Shown here in pieces: positions 39,658 through 48,852 of a stretch of DNA of 64,000 bases. Each line of letters starts with the position of its first letter. The first letter of the stretch is position 1. Under the pieces are notes generated by a model, which was not told the DNA's origin, did not search any database, and saw only the letters and a list, made by a program, of their open reading frames with translations. Origin of the DNA: Cupriavidus oxalaticus (GTDB lineage: Bacteria; Pseudomonadota; Gammaproteobacteria; Burkholderiales; Burkholderiaceae); the NCBI RefSeq assembly GCF_016894385.1, contig NZ_CP069812.1:3100001-3164000 (forward strand). The letters are read 5' to 3'. The position numbers were made by a program, and so were the translations under genes.

Positions 39658-40401
39658 TCAGCGGTGCTCGATGCGCGCCGCCAGCGCCTGCGCCAGGCCG
39701 ATCGTGGGCTTGGCATCCGGACGCCGGAACGTGCCCGCGGTGGCCTTGCGCGGCTGCAGCGCGACCAGTGCCTCGGCCTGCTTGACCGCGGCGGCCATCT
39801 GGTCGACCACCGGTACCGGGATGCGGTCGCGCACGCGCGCGGCCAGGCCCGCCAGCGGCGCGCCGGCCAGGATCACCACGTCGGCCTCGTCTTCCACCAC
39901 GGCGCGGTTGGCCAGTTCCACCAGCACCGCTTCCTTTTCTTCCTGCACGTCCGAGACCGAGGCAAAGCTGCCGTCGAGCATGCGGATGCCGGCCAGCCGG
40001 CCGCGCAGGCCGTGCATGTCCACGCATTCCTCGTACCACGGCCCGAGCGCGCGCGCGAAGGTGACGATCGAGAAGCGCCGGCCCAGCATGCAGGCCGATA
40101 GCATGGCCGCCTCGGCCATGCCTACCACCGGCAGGTCGAACAGCTCGCGCGCGCCCATCAGGCCGGGATCGCCAAAGGCGGCGATGATCGCGGCATCGAA
40201 TTCGGTGTGGCGTTCCGCCAGCATCTCCAGCGCAATGGCGCCGCCGATCTGCGCCTCGGCGCGCGTGGCGATATAGGGCACGCCACGGCTGGCGGTCAGC
40301 GGCACCAGCTCGGTGCCGGGCGCTGCCACCGGGGTGGCCGCGGCCATCAGCCGCGCGGTGATGCCTTCGCTGGTATTGGGATTGAGGACAAGGATTCGCA
40401 T
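39658..40401 (-). CDS. Asp/Glu (hydantoin) racemase family protein lacking the usual cysteines
   Basis: 247 residues. MRILVLNPNTSEGITARL, DAAIIAAFGDPGLMGARELFDLPVVGMAEAAM and VPVVDQMAAAVKQAEAL are the hydantoin-racemase layout. In the family the two acid/base cysteines lie just before FGDPG and in an LGC(A/G)GM motif. Here these positions are Ala75 and Gly180 (ILAGAPLAG), so a classical two-base racemase mechanism seems impossible. It may have another isomerase or lyase role, or be inactive. Last gene of the MFS-hydrolase-amidase operon, 39 bases after the amidase. Start ATG 40401. Confidence 0.8.
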   Translation of the reverse strand: MRILVLNPNTSEGITARLMAAATPVAAPGTELVPLTASRGVPYIATRAEAQIGGAIALEMLAERHTEFDAAIIAAFGDPGLMGARELFDLPVVGMAEAAMLSACMLGRRFSIVTFARALGPWYEECVDMHGLRGRLAGIRMLDGSFASVSDVQEEKEAVLVELANRAVVEDEADVVILAGAPLAGLAARVRDRIPVPVVDQMAAAVKQAEALVALQPRKATAGTFRRPDAKPTIGLAQALAARIEHR

Positions 40402-40440
40402 ATCGTTGTTATCCGTGGTTATCCGTAGTTAGCCGCGCAG

Positions 40441-41835
40441 TTAGCCATTCGTGCCGGGCCGCACCGCGAGCACGCGTTCGGCGAGCCGGGCCGCGGCCAG
40501 CACGGTGCGGTCGGCGCCGCGCGGGCCGGCGATCTGCAGGCCCACCGGCAGGCCGTCGCGGCCGCTGCCGCAAGGTACCGAAATCGCCGGTGCCAGCGCA
40601 TGGTTGAAGAATGGGGTGAAGACCGCATGGGCGCGCGGCTCGACGGCAACGCCACCGATCCGTTCGGGCCCCAGCCGGTCGTTGCGCCATGCCACGCAAG
40701 GCGTGGTCGGGCACAGCAGCAAGTCGTAGCGGGTAAAGAACTCCGCCATGGCCAGTGCAACCTGGTGGCTGGCTTCGCGGGCACGCGCCACATCGGCGCC
40801 GGTCCACGCCAGCCCGCGCTCGATCTGGCGCGCGATATCGGGATCGAACACATCGGGATCGCGGCGCCAGGCTTCGCCGTAGAGATTGGCCAGCCCCACA
40901 TGCTGCAGCGGCATCAGCGCTGCCTCGTCGGTGCCCTGGGGCCAGGCCGGGTCGGCCAGCTCGATGCTCAGGCCTGCCGCCTGCAGCCGCGCCACGGCGC
41001 TCGCGCAGGCTTCGGCGACGTCATCGTCGACCGGCGTGTCGAACCCCAGCCGCGGGCTCAGCGCGATCCGCAGCGTATGCAGCGGGCGCTCGGCCGCGAG
41101 ACTGAAGCCCAGCGTATCGGGGTCGCGCGCATCGGCGCCGGCCAGCGCCTCGAACATCAGCGCCGCATCGCTCACGGTGCGCGTGATCGGCGCGATCACC
41201 TGGATGCCATTGAAGGCGTGGGCAAAGCCGATCGAATCGGGGATCGCGCCGTACGACGGCTTGAAGCCGACCACGCCGGCATGGGCGGGCGGGCGCCGGC
41301 TGGAGCCGCCGCCATCCGTGCCCAGCGCCAATGGCGCCATGCCGGCGGCCACCGCCACCGCGCAGCCGCCGGATGACCCGCCGGCGGTCAGCGTGGCGTC
41401 GAGCGGATGGCGCGTCAGGCCGTAGACCTTGTTGGTGGTCAGGCCCTTGCAGGCGAACTCCGAGGTATTGCCCATGCCGAGCACGATCGCGCCGGCGCGG
41501 CGCAGGCGCTCGACGGCAATCGCGTCGGCCGGCGCGATAAAGTCGCGGTACAGCTGCGAGCCCTGCGTGACGCGGCGGCCCTGGCTCCAGATCACGTCCT
41601 TGACGATCACCGGCACGCCCGCCAGCAGCGGGCGCTCGCCCTGTGCCAGCCGTGCGCGCAGTTGCGCCAGGTCGGCGTCGACCAGCTCCTGGCGTTGTTC
41701 GAAGACGGCGTTGAGCTGGTCGTTGCGCGCCGCGATGCGGGCCTGGAACGCCGCCACCACTTCGGCGGGATCGAGGCGGCCGGCGGCCACGCGGCCGGCG
41801 ATGGTGGCGGCGTCCAGGCTATTGGTCAGTTCCAT
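40441..41835 (-). CDS. Amidase signature family hydrolase
   Basis: 464 residues. Amidase-signature Ser-cisSer-Lys triad: Lys in VPVIVKDV, cis-Ser in the glycine-rich segment LTAGGSSGGCAVAVAAGMAPLALGTDGGGSSRRPPAHAG, and nucleophile Ser in that segment. The C-terminal GLPVGLQIAGPRGADRTVL is also typical. Probable role: hydrolysis of a linear amide or ureido acid released by the dihydropyrimidinase-like enzyme upstream in the operon. GatA is excluded by the absence of gatBC and by sequence style. ATG at 41835 (MELTNSLDAATIAGRV) matches the family; the longer frame overlaps the previous gene. Confidence 0.85.
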   Translation of the reverse strand: MELTNSLDAATIAGRVAAGRLDPAEVVAAFQARIAARNDQLNAVFEQRQELVDADLAQLRARLAQGERPLLAGVPVIVKDVIWSQGRRVTQGSQLYRDFIAPADAIAVERLRRAGAIVLGMGNTSEFACKGLTTNKVYGLTRHPLDATLTAGGSSGGCAVAVAAGMAPLALGTDGGGSSRRPPAHAGVVGFKPSYGAIPDSIGFAHAFNGIQVIAPITRTVSDAALMFEALAGADARDPDTLGFSLAAERPLHTLRIALSPRLGFDTPVDDDVAEACASAVARLQAAGLSIELADPAWPQGTDEAALMPLQHVGLANLYGEAWRRDPDVFDPDIARQIERGLAWTGADVARAREASHQVALAMAEFFTRYDLLLCPTTPCVAWRNDRLGPERIGGVAVEPRAHAVFTPFFNHALAPAISVPCGSGRDGLPVGLQIAGPRGADRTVLAAARLAERVLAVRPGTNG

Positions 41836-41875
41836 ATCGGCAGTGTCGGTCAAGTTGTCGAAAAAGCCAGCGCCC

Positions 41876-43324
41876 TCACAGGCTGCCGCCCGAAGTGCGG
41901 TAGCGCGGCCGCGCCATCTCCGGCAGCGCGCACGGCAGGAACTCGCCATGGCCAGCCTCGGCGCGCACTTCGCCTTCATGCGCGACGACCTTGCCGCGCA
42001 CCAGCGTGGTCACCGGCCAGCCGGTCACGCGCTGTCCTTCATACGGCGTGTAGTCGACCGCATGGTGCAGCCCGGTATTGCGGATCTGCACCTCGCGCTG
42101 CGGATCCCACAGCACCAGGTCGGCATCGGCGCCGATGGCGATGGTGCCCTTGCGCGGGTGCAGGCCGTACAGCTTGGCGGGATTGGTCGAGGTCAGCGCC
42201 ACGAACTGGTTCACCGAGATGCGCCCGCCGTTGACGCCCGCCGAGAACAGCAGCGGCAGCCGCGTCTCGAGGCCCGGAATGCCGTTGGGGATGTACTGGA
42301 ACGGCACTTCCTTGCCACCGGGCTTCTTGCCCGCGGGATCGTCGTAGCGGAACGGCGCGTGGTCGGACGAGAAGATCGTGAACAGGCCGTCGGCCAGCCC
42401 GTCCCAGATCACCTCCTGGTTGCTGCGGTCGCGCGGCGGCGGGCTGCACACGCACTTGGCGCCGTGGTAGCCGGGCTGGTCCAGGTCCTCGGCGGTCAGG
42501 AACAGGTACTGCGGGCAGGTCTCGGCAAAGATCTTCATGCCGCGGTTGCGCGCCCAGCGGATCTGCTCCACCGCTTCCTTGCCGGAGACGTGGACGATCA
42601 GGATCGGCACGTCGACCAGCTCGGAGAAGGTGATGGCGCGGTGCGTGGCCTCGCGCTCGATCGCCATCGGCCGGGCCAGCGCATGGAAGCGCGGCGCGGT
42701 GTTGCCGGCGGCCTCGAGCTTGTCGGTCAGCCACGCGATGCAGTCGGAATTCTCGGCATGCACCATCACCAGCGCGCCTTCCTGGCGCGCCACCGACAGC
42801 ACCTCGAGGATCTGGCGGTCGTCGAGCTTGAGGTCGTCGTAGGTCATGTAGATCTTGAACGACGAATAGCCCTCGCGGATCAGCCCCGGCAGCTCGTCCT
42901 GCAGCACGGCATGGGTCGGGTCGGCAACGATCAGGTGGAAGGCGTAGTCGACCACCGACTTGCCGCCAGCGCGCCGATGGTAGTCCTCCACCGCCGCGCG
43001 CAGCGAATGGCCCTTCTCCTGCGCGGCGAACGGGATCACGGTGGTGGTGCCGCCGCACGCGGCCGAGACCGAGCCGGTGCGGAAGTCGTCGGCCATCCTG
43101 AGGCCGTCCGGCATGGGCTGGTCCAGGTGGCAGTGCGCATCGACGCCGCCCGGCAGCACCAGCTTGCCGCTGGCGTCGATAACCTGCGCGGCATCGCCCA
43201 GGTCAAGCCCGAGCTGCACGATGCGGCCGCCGTTGATGGCGATATCGCACTGCATGGTATCGCTGGCGGTCACCACGGTGCCGTTGCGGATGATCAGGTC
43301 GAACTGTTTCACGATGTTGGTCAC
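41876..43324 (-). CDS. hydA: Dihydropyrimidinase/hydantoinase family amidohydrolase
   Basis: 482 residues, cyclic amidohydrolase with a binuclear metal site. DAHCHLDQP (metal His pair, here HCH), the carbamylated Lys in SSFKIYMTYD, HAEN, HVSG and SSDHAPF are all in place. Hydrolyses the ring amide of dihydropyrimidines, hydantoins or similar compounds. Second gene of the operon after the MFS transporter (42-base gap) and 40 bases before the amidase. Allantoinase and phenylhydantoinase belong to the same family, so the substrate is open. Start ATG 43324. Confidence 0.88.
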   Translation of the reverse strand: MTNIVKQFDLIIRNGTVVTASDTMQCDIAINGGRIVQLGLDLGDAAQVIDASGKLVLPGGVDAHCHLDQPMPDGLRMADDFRTGSVSAACGGTTTVIPFAAQEKGHSLRAAVEDYHRRAGGKSVVDYAFHLIVADPTHAVLQDELPGLIREGYSSFKIYMTYDDLKLDDRQILEVLSVARQEGALVMVHAENSDCIAWLTDKLEAAGNTAPRFHALARPMAIEREATHRAITFSELVDVPILIVHVSGKEAVEQIRWARNRGMKIFAETCPQYLFLTAEDLDQPGYHGAKCVCSPPPRDRSNQEVIWDGLADGLFTIFSSDHAPFRYDDPAGKKPGGKEVPFQYIPNGIPGLETRLPLLFSAGVNGGRISVNQFVALTSTNPAKLYGLHPRKGTIAIGADADLVLWDPQREVQIRNTGLHHAVDYTPYEGQRVTGWPVTTLVRGKVVAHEGEVRAEAGHGEFLPCALPEMARPRYRTSGGSL

Positions 43325-43366
43325 GAAAGGAAATGAAGGAGCGCGCGCGGGCGCGCCCCGGGCTGG

Positions 43367-44698
43367 TTATGAGCGGTCCGCGTCGGACAGGTGCATGCGT
43401 GCGGTTTCGCGTGCCGCGGCCGCGGCGACCGCGATCAGCGCGCACACCACCGCCAGGTAGATCGCCACGGGGGCGGTGCTGCCAAAGCGGTCGAGCAGGC
43501 CGATTGCGATCAGCGGGGCCAGCGCGCCGCCGAACACGCCGGCGAACTGGAAGCCGAGCGAGGCACCGGTGACGCGCACCCGGGTGGCAAACAGCTCGGG
43601 CAGGAACGAGGCCAGCGGCGAGAACATGAACGACACCAGCACCATGCCGACAAACGAGGCCAGCATGATCAGCGCCGGGCTGCCGGTCTGGACCATGGAG
43701 AAGAAGACAAAGGCCCACACCGCGCCGCCGATGCCGCCGATCATCAGCACCGGGCGGCGCCCGATGCGGTCCGCCAGCAGGCCGGCGATCGGGATGAACA
43801 GGATCTGCGCCACCGCGCCCAGCAGCACGGCGTTGAGCGCGATGCTCTTGGGCAGGCCCAGCTTGGTCGGCACGAAGTAAAGCAGGAACAGCGTGAACAC
43901 GTAGAAGGCGATGTCGCCGCCGAGCCGCGCGCCGAACGCGATCAGCAGCTGCTTCTTGTAGTTGCGCAGCACTTCCATGATGGGCGCGCGCGCTTCGGCA
44001 TGCGATTCCTCCAGCTTCTCGAACATGCCGGATTCCCGCACGTTGGAGCGGATGTAGAGCCCGACGCCGACCAGCAGCGCCGACAGCAGGAACGGCACGC
44101 GCCAGCCCCAGCTGAGGAAGGCTTCTTCGGACACCTGCCACGTCACCAGCGCAAAGATGCCGTTGGCCAGCAGCAGGCCGATCGGCGCCGCCAGTTGCAC
44201 CAGGCTGCCGAGGATGCCGCGCCGCTTACCTTCGGGATCGAGCTCGTTGACCATGATCGCGGCCCCGCCCCACTCGCCGCCCAGCGCCAGGCCCTGCACC
44301 ACGCGCAGCAGCACCAGCAGCAGCGGCGCCAGCGCGCCGGCCGTGGCATAGGTCGGCAGCAGGCCGATGCCGAAAGTGGCCAGGCCCATCATCAGCAGCG
44401 TGATGATCAGGATCGACTTGCGGCCCATCTTGTCGCCGTAGTGGCCGAAGATCGCAGCACCCAGCGGCCGCGCCACGAACGCCACGCCATAGCTGGCGAA
44501 GGACAACAGCGTCGCGGTGAGCGGATCGCTCTGCGGGAAGAACAGCTTGGGGAAGACCAGCGCGGCGGCCGATCCGTAGATGAAGTGGTCGTAAAACTCC
44601 AGCGTGGTGCCGGCCAGGCTGGCACCGGCGACGCGCGCGACTGACTGTTTCTGGGCCGACGCGCCTTTTCCCGCGGCGTCGATGCTGACTGCTTGCAT
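43367..44698 (-). CDS. MHS-type major facilitator transporter
   Basis: 443 residues, 12 membrane helices. ASLAGTTLEFYDHFIYGSAAALVFPKLFFP, GHYGDKMGRKSILI (loop 2-3 motif), RVVQGLALGGEWGGAAIMVNE and LADRIGRRPVLM identify the metabolite:H+ symporter family (ProP/KgtP/ShiA-like), importing organic acids or zwitterions. ATG 44698 has GGAGG before it. First gene of the four-gene operon and so likely the importer of the compound that the hydrolases degrade. A promoter overlapping the shared 12-mer lies 100 bases upstream. Confidence 0.9.
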   Translation of the reverse strand: MQAVSIDAAGKGASAQKQSVARVAGASLAGTTLEFYDHFIYGSAAALVFPKLFFPQSDPLTATLLSFASYGVAFVARPLGAAIFGHYGDKMGRKSILIITLLMMGLATFGIGLLPTYATAGALAPLLLVLLRVVQGLALGGEWGGAAIMVNELDPEGKRRGILGSLVQLAAPIGLLLANGIFALVTWQVSEEAFLSWGWRVPFLLSALLVGVGLYIRSNVRESGMFEKLEESHAEARAPIMEVLRNYKKQLLIAFGARLGGDIAFYVFTLFLLYFVPTKLGLPKSIALNAVLLGAVAQILFIPIAGLLADRIGRRPVLMIGGIGGAVWAFVFFSMVQTGSPALIMLASFVGMVLVSFMFSPLASFLPELFATRVRVTGASLGFQFAGVFGGALAPLIAIGLLDRFGSTAPVAIYLAVVCALIAVAAAAARETARMHLSDADRS

Positions 44699-44803
44699 GG
44701 TGGTCCTCCAATGGTCCCTGGCCTGCCCGCTGCGCACCGGTCTCCGGCTGCGCGCTGGGTTGTCTCTGGACGGGGCATGCGTGTGCCTCGCCTCTGCTCA
44801 GTA

Positions 44804-44832
44804 CATTAGGCCATAAACCGCCATACAATCAA
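44804..44832 (-). promoter_or_regulatory. Candidate promoter of the MFS-hydrolase operon with shared 12-mer
   Basis: On the minus strand TTGATT (44827-44832), 17-base spacer, CTAATG (44804-44809). CCGCCATACAAT (44818-44829, plus-strand reading) overlaps the -35 and spacer and matches the site at 38793-38804. An ACAAT-N10-ATTGT dyad (44825-44844) also begins there. The rest of 44699-45029 shows only the purM terminator. Confidence 0.45.
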
Positions 44833-44970
44833 GCAAAATATTGTTTGTCAGATGTGGTGCATATGCATGCTGGATCTTGGTGCGGTGCACTAAAGCGGTA
44901 TCGGCTGCCAAATGGCTTGGCTCGCTGGCGCCGGATTCGGGTAAACACGGAGCCGTCGTGGCACGGACAA

Positions 44971-45008
44971 AAAAAACGGCGCATGCCCAAAGGCATGCGC
45001 CGTTTTTT
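44971..45008 (-). terminator. Terminator after purM
   Basis: Perfect 17-bp arms (AAAAAACGGCGCATGCC / GGCATGCGCCGTTTTTT) with a 4-base loop, 21 bases past the purM stop. Confidence 0.95.
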
Positions 45009-45029
45009 ATGTGAAGCGCTGAGGTCGCG

Positions 45030-46081
<1,052 letters not shown>

Positions 46082-46273
46082 GGGAACCTGCTTGTCCTGG
46101 AGGAAATAAAGTGAGGAATCCGGCGCTCGGGCCAGCACAGCTTCCGTCGCTTGGCATCGGAAGGCGGGCGCGAGTCCAGTAGAATCGCAATTTTAACGGA
46201 TAGAGGCCCCCGGCTTCCAGTTTCCGGTCCCACCTGCCGCAAACCCGCCACGCTGCCCCCCGCCTGACCATTG

Positions 46274-47344
46274 ATGAACGCCCCGCTGCTGAACCAAGAG
46301 ACCAAACGCATCCTGCTCTGGATCGCAGTGGCCATCGCGCTGTTCGCCGCGATCATCGCGCTGGCGCCGGTGCTGACGCCGTTCCTGTTCGCGTTCATCT
46401 TCGCCTATATCCTGAACCCCGGCGTCGACTGGCTGCAGCGCCGGCGCGTGCCGCGCGCGATCGGCGTGTCGCTGATGATCCTGCTGCTGACGGTAATCTG
46501 CGTGATGCTGCTGCTGCTGCTGATCGCGGTGCTCCAGCGCGAGATCCCGCAGATCCGCGAACAGTTGCCGGTCCTGCTGAAGAAGCTCAACTCCGTGGTG
46601 TCGCCGCGGCTGGCAGAGTTCGGGGTGCGCATCCGCTTTGACTTCCCGGGCCTGCGCAACATGATGTCGGACCGCTTCGCGGCCAGCCCCGAAGACCTGC
46701 TGGTGGTGCTGCTGAATTACGTCAAGATGTCGGGTTCGGCGCTGATCACGGTGGCCGGCATCATCTTCATCGTGCCGATCGTCATGTTCTACCTGATGAT
46801 GGACTGGCACATGGTGATGCGCCGCATCGAGGGCGTGGTGCCGCGCCGCTGGGTGCCCAAGGTGCGCGAGCTGACCAATGAAACCGACGCACTGCTGTCG
46901 CAATACCTGCGCGGCCAGATCCTGGTGATGGTGATCCTGGCGGCGATCTACTCGATCGGCCTGACCATCGCCGGCTTCGATATCGGCGTGCCGGTCGGGG
47001 TCTTCACCGGGCTGGCGGTGTTCATCCCGTATATCGGCTTCGGGGTCGGGCTGGTCATGGCGATCCTGGCCGCGCTGCTGCAGTTCGGCAACTGGTACGG
47101 GCTGGCCGCGGTGGCCGTGGTCTATGGCTTCGGCCAGTTCATCGAAAGCTTCTACCTGACGCCGCGGCTGGTGGGCGAGCGCATCGGGCTGCACCCGCTG
47201 GTGGTGATCTTCGCGCTGCTCGCCTTCGGCCAGCTGTTCGGCTTCTTCGGCGTGCTGCTGGCGCTGCCGACGTGCGCGGTGCTGCTGGTCGGCGCGCGCC
47301 AGCTGCGCCGGGTTTACCTGGCCAGCGACCTGTACCGAAAATAA
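46274..47344 (+). CDS. PerM/AI-2E transporter family membrane protein
   Basis: 356 residues, about seven to eight membrane helices, with a soluble loop (about 75-150) after the first pair. MFYLMMDWHMVMRRIEGVVPRRW, LLSQYLRGQILVMVILAAIYSIGL, FIPYIGFGVGLV and GERIGLHPLVVIFALLAFGQLFGFFGVLLALP are signature parts. The family is called AI-2 exporter/PerM; transport of autoinducer 2 is proven for few members. ATG 46274 is used. It is divergent from purM and runs into hda 65 bases later, a context shared with many beta- and gamma-proteobacteria (perM next to purM and hda). Confidence 0.9.
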   Translation: MNAPLLNQETKRILLWIAVAIALFAAIIALAPVLTPFLFAFIFAYILNPGVDWLQRRRVPRAIGVSLMILLLTVICVMLLLLLIAVLQREIPQIREQLPVLLKKLNSVVSPRLAEFGVRIRFDFPGLRNMMSDRFAASPEDLLVVLLNYVKMSGSALITVAGIIFIVPIVMFYLMMDWHMVMRRIEGVVPRRWVPKVRELTNETDALLSQYLRGQILVMVILAAIYSIGLTIAGFDIGVPVGVFTGLAVFIPYIGFGVGLVMAILAALLQFGNWYGLAAVAVVYGFGQFIESFYLTPRLVGERIGLHPLVVIFALLAFGQLFGFFGVLLALPTCAVLLVGARQLRRVYLASDLYRK

Positions 47345-47408
47345 CGACTACCAGCACCAGTCTTAGCATCACCGACCCCGACGCCACCCCGCAAGTTAGC
47401 CATACGCC

Positions 47409-48119
47409 ATGTCCCCGCGTCCCAACAAGCAACTGTCGCTCGAGCTGGGCAGCCCGCCGCCTTCGACCTTCGAGAACTTCGTGGTGGCGTCCAACCGCGA
47501 GCCGGTGCAGCGCCTGCAGGAGCTGCCCGCCGCGGTCGCGCAGGAGCGCGCCACCGACCGGCTGGTCTACCTGTGGGGCGAGGTCGGCTGCGGCCGCACC
47601 CACCTGCTGCACGCGGTCTGCGAGGCCGCACCGCAGCATGGCATCCGCTCGCGCTACCTGAGCCCGCACCACCCGTTGTCCGACTTCCTGTTCGACCCGT
47701 GGTGCCAGCTCTACACCGTCGACGACGTCGAACTGCTGGACGAAGCGCGCCAGATCGCGGTGTTCTCGCTGTACAACGAGGTGCGCGCCCATGTGCGCAC
47801 CGCGCTGGTGGTTGCCGGCGGCCTGGCCCCGCGCGCCATGCCGGTGCGGGAAGACCTGCGCACCCGGCTGGGCTGGGGCCTGGTGTACCAGGTCGCGCCG
47901 CTGTCCGACGACGACAAGAAGGCTGCAGTGCTGCAAGCGGCACGCGAGCGCGGCCTGCAGCTGTCGCCCGAGATCACGCACTGGCTGGTCACACGCCACT
48001 ATCGCGACATGCCCAGCCTGATGGCGCTGCTCGACGCGCTCGACACCTATTCGCTCGAACGCAAGCGGCCGGTCACGCTGCCGCTGCTGCGCGAGATGTT
48101 CGCTGAATTCCGGGATTAG
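47409..48119 (+). CDS. hda: DnaA regulatory inactivator Hda
   Basis: AAA+ DnaA paralogue that, with the sliding clamp, triggers ATP hydrolysis by DnaA to prevent re-initiation. 236 residues without a DNA-binding domain. The N-terminus contains KQLSLELG, a perfect QLSLEL clamp-binding motif (residues 8-13). The Walker A-like loop is GEVGCGRTH, with Arg63 where Lys is usual, and Walker B-like YTVDDVELL follows. The C-terminal helical lid ends MPSLMALLDALDTYSLERKRPVTLPLLREM. Position after perM is conserved. Start ATG 47409. Confidence 0.94.
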   Translation: MSPRPNKQLSLELGSPPPSTFENFVVASNREPVQRLQELPAAVAQERATDRLVYLWGEVGCGRTHLLHAVCEAAPQHGIRSRYLSPHHPLSDFLFDPWCQLYTVDDVELLDEARQIAVFSLYNEVRAHVRTALVVAGGLAPRAMPVREDLRTRLGWGLVYQVAPLSDDDKKAAVLQAARERGLQLSPEITHWLVTRHYRDMPSLMALLDALDTYSLERKRPVTLPLLREMFAEFRD

Positions 48120-48162
48120 GCTATGGCCCCGCCCGTTCCCTTACCCCCATCCTGCCTTAAGG

Positions 48163-48168
48163 TAAAAT
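48163..48168 (+). promoter_or_regulatory. -10-like element eight bases before the HAD gene
   Basis: TAAAAT eight bases before the ATG at 48177, the same close arrangement as at mutL and clpS. No strong -35 is seen. Confidence 0.3.
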
Positions 48169-48176
48169 CGCGCCCC

Positions 48177-48851
48177 ATGAATCTGGCACTCTTTGACCTC
48201 GACCACACCCTGATCCCGACCGACAGCGACCATGAATGGGGCCGCTTCCTGGTCCGCCTGGGCATCGTCGACGAGGAAATTTACCGGCAGAAGAACGACG
48301 AGTTCTACAACCACTACAAGGCGGGCACGCTGGACATCCAGGCGTTCCTGCGCTTCGCGCTGGGGCCGCTGGCGGCCAACCCGCGCGACCGGCTCGACGC
48401 CATGCGCATGCAGTTCATGCACGAGGTGATCGACCCGGTCATCACGCCGCAGGCGCGCGCGCTGGTCTACAAGCACATCGAGGCCGGCGACCTGTGCGCG
48501 GTGGTGACCGCCACCAACAGCTTCGTCACGGCGCCGATCGCCGCCGCCTTCGGCATCAAGCACCTGATCGCGACCGAGCCCGCCACCATCGACGGCAAGC
48601 CGGAAAGCCAGTTCACCGGCGATGTCTTCGGCGTGCCCAGCTTCCGCGAAGGCAAGATCACCCGCGTCGAAGCCTGGCTCAAGGCCCAGGGCGCGGGCTG
48701 GGACAACTTCGAGACCACCACCTTCTACAGCGACTCGGCCAACGACCTGCCCCTGCTGGAAAAGGTCTCCGAGCCGATCGCCACCAATCCGGACGATCGC
48801 CTGCGCCACCACGCCGCCGCGGCCGGCTGGCGCATCATGGATCTGTTCTGA
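48177..48851 (+). CDS. HAD superfamily phosphatase, subfamily IB (SerB-like)
   Basis: 224 residues. Motif I LALFDLDHTLIPTDSD (nucleophile Asp7, acid Asp9), motif II in VVTATNSFVTAPIA, motif III Lys in FREGKITRVEAWL and motif IV FYSDSANDLPLLEKVSEPIATNPDDRL. This is the IB/PSPase-like group that includes histidinol-phosphate and phosphoserine phosphatases. In Pseudomonas and relatives a similar protein is HisN-like, but the substrate here is unproven. Start at ATG 48177. It ends one base before pcnB begins. Confidence 0.88.
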   Translation: MNLALFDLDHTLIPTDSDHEWGRFLVRLGIVDEEIYRQKNDEFYNHYKAGTLDIQAFLRFALGPLAANPRDRLDAMRMQFMHEVIDPVITPQARALVYKHIEAGDLCAVVTATNSFVTAPIAAAFGIKHLIATEPATIDGKPESQFTGDVFGVPSFREGKITRVEAWLKAQGAGWDNFETTTFYSDSANDLPLLEKVSEPIATNPDDRLRHHAAAAGWRIMDLF

Positions 48852-48852
48852 C

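Noticed and set aside
44858..44867. TGCATATGCA palindrome near the MFS operon promoter
   Set aside because: Short and about 25 bases outside the presumed promoter; not repeated at the regulator gene, unlike the 12-mer.
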